Shown here one piece after another: positions 11,729 to 20,082 of a stretch of 64,000 nt of DNA. The notes under the pieces are model-generated. The model worked only from the letters and a program-made list of their open reading frames with translations, was not told the origin of the DNA and searched no databases. How positions within the stretch are numbered: position 1 is the stretch's first letter; every line of letters starts with the position of its first letter. Location of the stretch: NCBI GenBank assembly GCA_030704615.1, contig CM060733.1:51708001-51772000 (forward strand), read 5' to 3'. Source of the stretch: Takakia lepidozioides (Eukaryota; Streptophyta; Takakiopsida; Takakiales; Takakiaceae). A program made the translations under genes and the position numbers.

Positions 11729-12586
11729 TTGGCTGAGACAGTGCCAACTACGCCATCGATGACACCTGCTCGCCCAAGTGTGTCAGAAGTAGAGCCACGA
11801 GTGCCATTGGGAAGAATTGGTGTGGCTCGGGAAATGCCAGTGGGTGGTGCTGCAAAGCAAGGTGCAGCCAGTACATTGTTGGGGGCGGCTACGGCAATTT
11901 GCCAAGCTCCATTGTTTTCTGCCACGACAATTGCAATGTCGGGGATGCGGCCAGCTGCACTGTTTAGACTGGCAGCGGCACTCTGTGAGAGTGATGATGC
12001 ATCGACACTATCCACGGGGATAGCGGATAAGGTGCAGTACATAGATGCTGTGGATTTAAGGGTGAAGACAGCCACAGCTGCGCCATGGCAAGCGGCAGCT
12101 GCAAGGTTGCAGGAGTTGCCCGCTAGGCCAGCCATTGAGCGCAGTATGGTGACTCCTGGGGTAGTCCTAGTGGACAATTATGATGGTGTATTTCAGTTGG
12201 TTGGCCCAGCCGGGAGGAGGTATAGGCCACTACGGGTCTTGTTGGACTCGGGAGCACAGCCATTGATGTTGGGAAGAACAGCAATTGCAGGCTTGGGTCT
12301 TACAGAGGCGGATTTGGAGCCTCGCCCTTTCCAAATTCAAACATCTTTGGGCGGTTCAGAGAAGGCACGAAGGATTACACGCCATGAGCTCTTCATTCGA
12401 TTACAGCCAGATCATCCTAATGATGGCTCAGTCATGAGAGCTAAAGCCATTGTTACGGACGCGATGTTGTATGATGTGCTTGTAGATGGGGCTGTGTTAT
12501 ACCCTATGGGTTTTACTTTGGACTTTTGGAAGGGAAGAAACTTACGGTTGGGAATACCAGTGCGGTTGGGAATTTGCATCGAGTAG
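11729..12586 (+). pseudogene. Retropepsin region of the Gypsy element
   Basis: A 285-codon open frame. The first half is low-complexity Ala/Thr/Pro-rich linker. The protease core begins near 12,170, with the active-site motif LLDSGAQPLMLG at about 12,236-12,270 (D-S-G, as in retroviral-type aspartic proteases) and a later hydrophobic strand (DVLVDGAVLYPMGFTLDFW) that fits the second psi loop. The frame is intact to TAG at 12,584. It is marked as a pseudogene because its polyprotein is broken on both sides. Confidence 0.75.
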
Positions 12587-12699
12587 CAGGCGAGTGTGTG
12601 CACCAAGCATGACAGGAGGCCTTTCCATTGGTGAGTGAGGGGGAGTTCAGTGATATCACCTGGACCTCCTGAGTTAGCTCCTTTGGACACAATGTCCAT

Positions 12700-13694
12700 T
12701 ACCTGGCAACCATCTGACTCAGGGATTTGTTTGCTAGATCTGTTTGGAGGCATGAGCATTGGGCTTGCAGGAGTGTTGCAAGCAGGGATTAAAGTACGCA
12801 AGTACTTGTATGTGGAGAATGATGAGATAGCTCCGCGTATTTCTATGCGCCACATCGCCTTGCTTACACACCTCCTAAGTTGTTGCCTCTCTCAGTAATT
12901 CAAGGGTATCGAAAGACCTTGCCAGCAGACATTACCTTGCTGGGGGCGGATTATTTGGAGCGGCATGGTTCCATTGATTTGGTGATAGCTGGATGGTCTT
13001 GCCAAGGACACTCTCCCGCATGTCATGGGAATGGCTTGCATGATGCGCGATCGCATTTGTTTTGGGAGATGTTGCGAGTGTTGCAGGACTTGCAGACAAG
13101 GCAAGTGCAACCTCTAAGCTATATCTTGGAGAATGTTCATCTTATGGGGGATTCTCGGGCCAGGGTTATGGCCAATGTGCATCAGGTGCGGTCTTGGGAT
13201 TGGATTGGCGGTGCTATTGGATGCAGCAGCGGTGGGATCACGAGCGCATTGACCTCGATTGTGGTGGCCATTTTGCACCACCAGAGCTGCTCAAGAGAGC
13301 ATACGATTCCATTCAACGGCCACCCAATCTCACGGTTGAGGGCATTTTGGACCAAATGAGACAACCACAGAGGGTGCGACATTATGCCCGTCCACCTCTA
13401 GCAGTGGTCAATCGAGTGGGGCAGCCACGTGTGGCCTTGCCTACGGTCATGACATTTCCCTCGTCTCATGATTTTCGAGACAATGGTCCTAAATTGATTT
13501 GGGACAGTGTGCTACAGCAATTGGTGGAGCCCAATGCGGATGAGCAAGAGCGAGCAATGCGTTTTACTATGGGCACTATAGATGTGCCAGCTCTGTCAGA
13601 GGTATCACGCCGCCAAGTGTTGGGTCAAGCAATGGATCTAAATTGCTTGACATGGATAATTGGCTTGTGCATGGATGGGCAACGGAGATTGTAA
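12700..13694 (+). pseudogene. C5 cytosine-specific DNA methyltransferase domain inside the retroelement
   Basis: Motif I is LLDLFGGMSIGLAG (about 12,733-12,775), the AdoMet-binding loop. It is followed by an acidic motif II-like YVENDEIAPRI. Motif IV is AGWSCQGHS (about 12,985-13,010) with the catalytic Cys, though the usual PCQ reads SCQ. Motif VI is ILENVH (about 13,123). Motif VIII resembles AAAVGSRAH followed by PRLWW (about 13,221-13,270), interrupted by TGA at 13,250 where CGA is expected. The target-recognition region follows, then motif IX-like RVALPTVMTF and motif X-like GQAMDLNCLTWI (about 13,625-13,660). The order is canonical. Successive motifs fall in frames 2, 1, 2 and 3, so at least three frameshifts separate them. 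There is no BAH, RFTS, chromodomain or UBA segment, so it is not a host MET1, CMT or DRM gene. It sits where only a protease-RT linker is expected. Confidence 0.88.
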
Positions 13695-14054
13695 GCATTG
13701 GTGGCTACCTCTGTACTTCAATTGGAGAGTGCATCCTCCTTGCCAACCGAGACGGTTGAGGCAGTGAGTGGGGGCGAGCATAAGATCGTGGGTTGCAAAC
13801 ACCCGTGGCAGATGTGGGATGAGATGTGCAAAGTGAGAGTCATTGGATCTCTCAAGCAGTAGTATGAGGAGTGGAGAGAGCCATGGACTGATGATCAGTT
13901 GGAAGCCAAGGTGGCCAAGGTTTTTGAAGAGGTTGAGGATGTTTCTTGCGCGGAGGATGTTCTCAAGGTGGCTATGGCGGAACAAATGGAGGCTACGCCA
14001 CAATCAGATTGGGCGGACAAGGCCCAAGAGGTTGTTATCTAGCAACCAAATGAT

Positions 14055-14740
14055 TTGTCTCTTACCTCCAAGCGTGGTATACCCAAGGTTGCAGTCACTA
14101 AGGACAATTGGGAACCAGATGTTGGACCTACAGTCACCAGAGGAGAGAGACAAAAGATCCAACGAATTCTAAGGGCTTATAGAAATTGCTTTGCCTTCAG
14201 TTTGAACAATTTTGGGAGTTTGAAAGGTAAGGAGATTTGTATTGATTTGGCAAGTGACACGTCAATCTTTCAAAGGCCCTACCGGTACAGTGACATGGAG
14301 AGGTCAGTGATCCAGTCACGGACTATGGAGTTGTTCGAAGCTGGATTGGTGGGAGTTGTCAGGCGGGGAGTATGCCTCGGCAACGGTGATGCCAGCTAAG
14401 AATGATATCTATGGCAATTGCACAGAAAAAATGATATGTGGGGACTATCGTCATGTGAACCGTCAGACTAAGTCCGTTAGATATGCCATGCCAACTCCAG
14501 AGGAGATCTTTAATGTCATTTGGCATGCAAAGGTGTTTAACACATTGGACTTACGATCCGGTTACCACCAATTGCCAATTCAAGAGGCTGCCAAGCAAAA
14601 GACGACATTCTGGGGATTGACCAACATGGGAAGGATTGTTTGTACCAATGGTGGTTCTTACCATTTGGGTTGAAAAATGCTCCTGCAGAGTTTTAGAGGG
14701 TCATGGATATGATTTTCGCGGGGCTAGACTTCTCCCGTCC
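14055..14740 (+). pseudogene. Reverse transcriptase, truncated (no YxDD, no RNase H)
   Basis: RT fingers and palm are visible in three frames: the segment around EAGLVGV (14,335), then the MICGDYRHVNRQTK region (14,430-14,480), motif A LDLRSGYHQLP (about 14,547-14,580) and, after another frame change near 14,620, LPFGLKNAPAEF (motif B, about 14,660-14,693). A TAG follows directly (EF*RVMD) where Gln is usual. The sequence then runs through FAGLDFSRP and jumps at about 14,735 into a pre-integrase linker (DVHEDAIMLAYL). Motif C with the catalytic YxDD, the thumb, connection and RNase H are absent. An internal deletion is the simplest explanation. Confidence 0.85.
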
Positions 14741-14835
14741 AGAGACTAGTGAGGAGTTTGGTGGTGCTAAGGATGTGCATGAAGATGCAATAATGTTGGC
14801 ATACCTTCGTACCGGAGAGACAGCAGCCAGTGTGA

Positions 14836-15970
14836 CTGCTAAGGAGAGGGATCGGGTCCTACAACGAGGCAAGAGGTTCAAGTGGCACCTACTCCGGGTA
14901 TGGGAGGATGGACGAGTGAGAATTGTGCCTCATCCAACACAACGAGCGCGATTGGTACGCCATGCCAATGAGGAGTTGGGACATTTTGGGGTGCGACGCA
15001 CTCATAGTTTGCTGCAAGGGCAATATTGGTGGCGGGGCATGCACACGGATGTGCAACAGTTAGTGGCAAGGTGCATGGTGTATGATAGAGTGTAGGCTTC
15101 TTTCAACGCCCCTACTCCACAATTGCATCATTTACCCATTATGGGTTTGGGTTATCGTTGGAGTCTTGACTTCGCAGGCCCATTGTCATTGATGATTCGC
15201 CATAACTAGTATGTGCTGGTGATGGTGAAACACTTCTCCAAATGGATTGAACTGGTGGCATTGCCTGACAAGGCAAGTCATGGGGCTACGTATGCACTTT
15301 TAGATCGAGTGCTTAGCCATTTTGGTGCTTCAGCCGAGGTACTCACGGACCAGGGGAGAGAGTTCTTGGGGGAGTTTAAGGCTTTGTGTGGGCAAACCTT
15401 GATAGATCACCGCACTACTTCTCGGGATCATCCCGAGGCTGATGGCTTGGCGGAGAGAGTCATTCAGACAGTCAAGAGAGGCTTGCGCAAGTACGGTTTG
15501 CAGAAGGGACACCTAGGAGATTGGGATCTTCAGCTGCCTTGGCTAGCTACGGGCTATAGGTTCAGCAAACGAGCTTCACTTGCCTCCTTCTCACCTTACT
15601 TTCTTCTCTTCGGCCGAGAGCCGGATTTGCTTGCATCTATTCGCAAGGAGGCTGCTATAGTTCTCAACCTTGATGATCCGGATGTGTGGACACAAACATG
15701 TGCCCAGCGGGCAGAGTTGTTCAAGATAGTCATGTCTATGGCTTTTGAGAACCTTGTTATTGCCCAACACCAAGACACATTGAGGTGCGCCACTATACGT
15801 GGAGGGGGATATCGGCCAAGTGTTCGGCGTTTCCACCCTGAGGACTATGTGTATCTGCAACAGACAACGCCTACGACCTTGGATGTCACAGCAGGACGTG
15901 TGATTCTAAGGGTCAGGGATGTGTTGCCTTCAGGAGTGTTGATTCTGGAGGGTCAAGATGGCATGGTATA
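14836..15970 (+). pseudogene. Integrase of the Gypsy element
   Basis: The N-terminal zinc-binding region starts HANEELGHFGVRRTH (about 14,961) and continues to RCMVYDRV, where the second Cys of the HHCC motif has become Tyr. The catalytic core shows SLDFAGPL (first Asp, about 15,165), LTDQGREF (second Asp, about 15,340) and HPEADGLAERVIQ (Glu, about 15,450), so D,D,E is present. The C-terminal part includes a GGGYRPSVRRF and DYVYLQQ beta region like the GPY/F-type module. In-frame TAGs at about 15,092, 15,207 and 15,969 interrupt it. The last occurs in MV*KDH just before the PHD finger, so the finger was originally part of the same polyprotein. Confidence 0.9.
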
Positions 15971-15971
15971 G

Positions 15972-16214
15972 AAGGACCATGTGCGCAGTTGTGCGCCATG
16001 TCAATTTCCACATGTGTATGGGAGGATAGATCCCAACTTTGCAGTGGTACCTGCAGGGTTGCGTTGCATGCTATGTGGGCATGCTGGTGGCGCTGTAACC
16101 ATGTTGGTGTGTGACAAATGCTCAAGGGGGTGGCACATGGGATGCTTGACACTGCCACTTGAGGAGGTTCCTATCAGAGAATGGTTGTGTCCACGATGCC
16201 TTGGACAGAGGTAG
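15972..16214 (+). pseudogene. PHD finger at the C-terminus of the integrase
   Basis: The frame continuing after the TAG at 15,969 carries CMLCGHAGGAVTMLVCDKC, then SRGWHMGCLTLPLEEVP and WLCPRC. This is Cys4-His-Cys3 with the spacing of a PHD finger (C-x2-C, about x9, C-x2-C, x4, H-x2-C, about x14, C-x2-C). PHD fingers read the histone H3 tail. In chromoviruses a chromodomain sits at this place and guides integration, so a chromatin-targeting role is a reasonable inference. The stop is TAG at 16,212-16,214. All zinc ligands are intact in this copy. Confidence 0.85.
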
Positions 16215-16668
16215 TGGGCATGACAATGGTGAGGCGGACAAGTGATCCAAGGTCTAGCTAGTGGGGCTTCAATGCCATGGATACTCGACTAAATATCATG
16301 GATTGCATGTAGGCGACTAACGATGGGGCTACGTTTGCACCCGGCCTCTTGATCTATCGACTTCAGGTGTTGGGACTTGTACGATTGAAGACCAAAAGTT
16401 TAGTTTCATTTGGGTCATGCCAAGAACCAATGACATTGCTAGTATGTATAGAGCGGGGTTCCATATTTTGATGACACACTTTTGTTGAATAATGTGAGCT
16501 TAGCAAACAAAATTAGATAATCATGGTTAACCCATACATGACGTAATTTGTGATGGAGTAAGTAGCACTGTTGCGCGGATATTTAGTTTTATTTATTTAT
16601 TTATTTATAAAAAAATTACAGAACATGGGTTGTTTTAGACGTGACTCCGGGTCCTGGTATATGTTATG
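16215..16668. other. 3' flank of the Gypsy element
   Basis: No open frame of note. This should contain the polypurine tract and 3' LTR if they survive; I could identify neither. An ATTT/TTTA-rich run lies near 16,588-16,616. Confidence 0.4.
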
Positions 16669-16677
16669 GTTAAAATA

Positions 16678-17289
16678 GCTTCTCATTTAACAATAATAGG
16701 GTCATGAATGCCCGCGCGTATGGCTGTGGCGGGGCCCGCGTGTGGCAGAGGGGTTCGCGGAGGATGGGAGCGCCCTTACCCGGACCCCGCCAATCCCCGC
16801 CAGTCTGCTTGCTGGGTCTGCCCGACAAGCTGGTCTGCTGGGGCCACAATATGCACATAAAACATTAGTTATTGCAAAGATTTGTAGAAAGTGGCGGGTA
16901 GTGTGGTGGTTAAGAGCAATGGATAATAAACACGAGGTATGGTGTTCAAATTTTGCTACGTTGTACCGTGGCAGTAATGTGTGTTATTAAATATATATTT
17001 TGTCGAAGGGTCTGCTGGTCTGCTGGAGGGGGTTCTGCCCAGTCTGCTGGAGAGGTGCCGGTCCGCTCGTCGGTCTGCTGGAGGGTCTACTAGAAGGTTG
17101 GAGTCGGTCTGTTGGAGGGTCTACCTAGTCCGCTAGAAGGTCCGCCACGGTAGATTAACAAGGACTTAGAAAAATTTCAGAATCTCGCCGACCCGATGAA
17201 TGGGCGGTGGGCTTATGAGCTCACCCCAAGGGTCGTACTGGCGGGGCCCGCCCGTGCATTTATGACCCTATTATTAAACAATGAGAGGC
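16678..17289. mobile_element. 612-bp MULE-like MITE with 9-bp target duplication
   Basis: Direct repeats GTTAAAATA flank the element at 16,669-16,677 and 17,290-17,298. Just inside, imperfect terminal inverted repeats pair over about 40 bp: left GCTTCTCATTTAAC then ATAATAGGGTCATGAATGC; right (reverse complement) GCCTCTCATTGTTT then AATAATAGGGTCATAAATGC, followed by a GC-rich arm. A 9-bp duplication is typical of Mutator-like elements. The interior has no transposase. It holds a tRNA-like or SINE-like piece (16,890-16,990) and CTGCTGG-rich sequence. Confidence 0.75.
16890..16990 (+). repeat. tRNA-derived SINE-like fragment
   Basis: GTGTGGTGGTTAAGAGCAATGG resembles an A box of the tRNA-Ser/Leu type once split as GTGTGGTGG plus TTAAGAGCAATGG. 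About 35 bp later GGTGTTCAAATTTTGC resembles a B box. A similar tail (TTCAAACCTGCTACGTTG) occurs at 17,829-17,850. No cloverleaf can be closed, so it is not called as a tRNA gene. Confidence 0.4.
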
Positions 17290-17298
17290 GTTAAAATA

Positions 17299-20080
17299 TA
17301 TACCCTCCAGGTCAGGGTAATTTGTTAATTGTGATATACATATACCCTACGGTACTGTAAATACCTCTTGTTTTGACTCGCAAGGGTATATTCAAATAAA
17401 ATTATCCTTGGCTTTATGTATGACGGGTAGGTAAAAATATAGGGTATAAATAAAATTATATATCCTGTATAATACCCTAGGATAATGACACATTTGTCGT
17501 GCACCTAAGCATCAGGCCACAACATACATCGCTGTCCAACCACACTTCCTAGCATATAGTCCTAGAAAGCCACGCCACAATGATACGGAAATTGTGAAAA
17601 GAGGAGAAACCACTCTATCACATTATATAAGTCAAGCTCATTATCAGCGTTGATTTCCTTACCACCATCATCTGTTCATTGATTAAAAACATGTTTTATT
17701 TTATTTTATTTCATTTGGATAAATCTCCCAAGGGGCTGCCTGAGAATTATATCATTTTTTGAGATGCAAAAAAAAAAAAAAAAAAAAAAAAACCACTAGT
17801 TGGACAATGACATACTAGTGCCAACAGGGCGATCCTGGGTTCAAACCTGCTACGTTGTCTGGTGTAGTATAATCTTTCTCCCGGGCGCTGCGACCCTTTT
17901 TTTAATTTTTTTCTTTTAGATTAAGGAAAGGGGATAATGGCCCTTTTGATCAGATTAATGAAAAGGCGAGGGGGGGTTTGTGTGTGTGTGTGTGGAATAA
18001 CCCGCCTTAGCCTTGTGCTTGTTATTATAATTTGTCCACTCTCTGATGTTTCTTGTTTCAATAATAAATAGTGTAAAAATGTGAGGTTATGGTTTGAAAG
18101 ATTTGGGGTTACGGAATCTACTCATGTAAGCCTCATGGCCATTTGTCATCTGTGACATCTTTTGTATATATATTGGAAAAGGGGAGTGAACCGAAATATG
18201 ATTCTCAAATAGAGCTCCATGCGCAACCTTTCATTCATTGACTCATTCATTGATTTATTGCCTCCTCTCTCAAGAGGACTGCGCATCAATCATCAATGTC
18301 GAAGAGGTGTATGTCCATGTTACAACTTTCCCAAATTAAACCTATATCGAATGGTCAAGCCTTCATCAAATTCCTTCAACTATTTATATAGTATTATTAA
18401 TTGCTAATTAATTTTGATATAATACTATAAATTTTCATTGCACTATATATATATATATATGATGCCAACCGAAGCCAACATAAATAAGAGCATCTTCCCT
18501 TTGCGGGCACAGTGGCTAGCTGGCCACTTTCGATCTTACGTTTATTGAGGATTAGGGATGTGAGTGATGTCATAGCTGTGAAGTGTAAGGCTCGTAGTAG
18601 AGGTGTAGTGTATTTGGGTGGTAGGTTGAGATTATCTTTCAAACCTTGGATATTATGGGTATGAGCACCGCCCCTGACACCTGTAGTGATGACGGTCACA
18701 GGTGTCGTGTTCCAGCCTTAACGACGGAGGGCATGTATGATTGGGTCATATTTTTCGTGTTTGTACATAATTGATTGATCTGGATTTCGATCATGGTAGA
18801 ATGTAAATTCAAAAAAATACTAATACTCATGGTTTTTTTTCATATATATTTTTATTTTATTTTATTGATAAAAAGAGAGGAACAGATCCCCGTAATTCCA
18901 TTGTAGGAGGTGGAAAAAATAACCACCTACGAGGCCATGAAGGCTTACAGCAAAACACCATCCTGTGACCAATTCTAAATTATAAGTACTTTGATAAGTA
19001 CTATTAAATTATAATTCATAATTATAAGTACTTCAATTTATCACTCTTAATTAGATCACCCTTGGACAAATGCACCTCACCAACATTGTTATTATTTATT
19101 TATTTATTATATACTAAAAGGACTAAATATCAGTGTTGGACCAGTATATAGGTCTTACCCGGGTATCAATACTAATATCAACCCGGGTAGGTAAGACCAT
19201 ACCTGGTAGTAGGTAGGGTGACCAATACCCCGGGCAATATCATACTAGGAGCAATACATAGCTCTATACTGGAGTGTACACCATGCCTGCCTGGTATTGT
19301 GATGGACGAAATTGATGTGATACCAGTGTTACAACGATGCTCCAAACGGCATAGTAGTGTATGTGTGGAGTTAGGGCAAGGGAATTATGCATAGGCGGCT
19401 ACTTCAATGATGGGCATAGTAGCGAGGGATTGTATGAGCATAACATTCTATGGCATCTTTTTTATACTCAATGCGCATTGTGTGTGAGTTCAATTCTGGT
19501 TTTGTATGTGTGTATTTATAGGGCCCACTATTGAAATGGAGTAGTAGCGCCTGTAAGGCGAAGTGGCTCTTAGTTACGCCGGCTTTGGCCGGAGTCTTCT
19601 CTCTGTGCATTGTGATGTAATGGTGATCCAATGTGAAGGTCATTTTTTTTTTTTTTTTCAGGTTGTTGAATATTTCATATATCTACTCAGGCAATATTCA
19701 TATCCCCCCATATGAGATGGAAAAAAACAAATATTGATACCCTACTGCTATACATCCATAGATTACGTTATTGATACCCCTCCTATACCCTACCCGGCCC
19801 CTTACTTGAATACCAGAACCATACCGGTCTTGGAAAATGTGGGCCATTGTGTAAGCCTAGTCTGGTATCATACTTTTGTGATATTCAAGAGTGGTGAATA
19901 CCCTTGAACTTTATAATAAACAAGACGAAAAGTCCAGGGAATACCAAAGGAAAACTTAACCTCTGTGAAATGCCATAGAAGCTGATCTGGGAAGACTCTA
20001 CTTCGTAACCTTAATTCAGCAAGATTACAAACAGGGAGAGAGACAAAAGAAGAGAAGAGAAAACATGAGGAAATGCTAAT
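17299..20080. other. AT-rich intergenic DNA with simple repeats and eroded elements
   Basis: Contains a 25-base A run (about 17,768-17,792), a B-box-like GGGTTCAAACCTGC near 17,828, a (GT)n run near 17,977-17,995, (TA)n near 18,445-18,461, and a T run near 19,645. An inverted repeat near 19,151-19,198 pairs GGTCTTACCCGGGT with ACCCGGGTAGGTAAGACC. Several TACCC/GGGTA motifs suggest decayed MITEs. No gene is supported. Confidence 0.45.
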
Positions 20081-20082
20081 AA

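Larger units (their letters stand above)
10595..16214 (+). mobile_element. Decayed Ty3/Gypsy retrotransposon carrying a DNA methyltransferase and a PHD finger
   Basis: Domains follow one another on the plus strand: Gag-like (10.6-11.5 kb), retropepsin (about 12.2-12.6), C5 cytosine methyltransferase (12.7-13.7), reverse transcriptase (14.1-14.73), integrase (14.85-15.97) and PHD finger (16.03-16.21). Protease-RT-integrase order defines Ty3/Gypsy. The copy is not functional: in-frame stops occur in Gag, RT and integrase, the methyltransferase changes frame several times, and RT motif C plus RNase H are missing. I could not identify a convincing pair of LTRs, primer-binding site or target duplication. 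The ends given are the coding limits. Confidence 0.9.

Noticed and set aside
11623-12177. Long minus-strand open frame of 184 codons.
   Set aside because: It is the antisense shadow of the GC-rich Ala/Thr linker of the retropepsin frame and has no domain.
10595-15972. Possible use of TAG/TAA as glutamine codons (as in some ulvophyte algae), because stops in the retroelement often replace Gln.
   Set aside because: Host genes end at TAG or TAA exactly where their families end (PHF5A, MYB3R, NAF1, MaoC), and Trp and Arg codons are also hit in the element. Ordinary decay explains it.
8189-16430. Weak resemblance between 8,189-8,226 (TGTTGGCATTGGGACTTCAT) and 16,370-16,425 (TGTTGGGACTTG, then CATTTGGGTCATGCCAAG) as possible LTR starts of the Gypsy element.
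   Set aside because: The match is short and gapped, no polypurine tract precedes it, and no second end was found. Not enough to call LTRs.
16890-16990. Candidate tRNA gene.
   Set aside because: A- and B-box-like sequences are present but acceptor and anticodon stems do not pair; treated as a SINE-like fragment.
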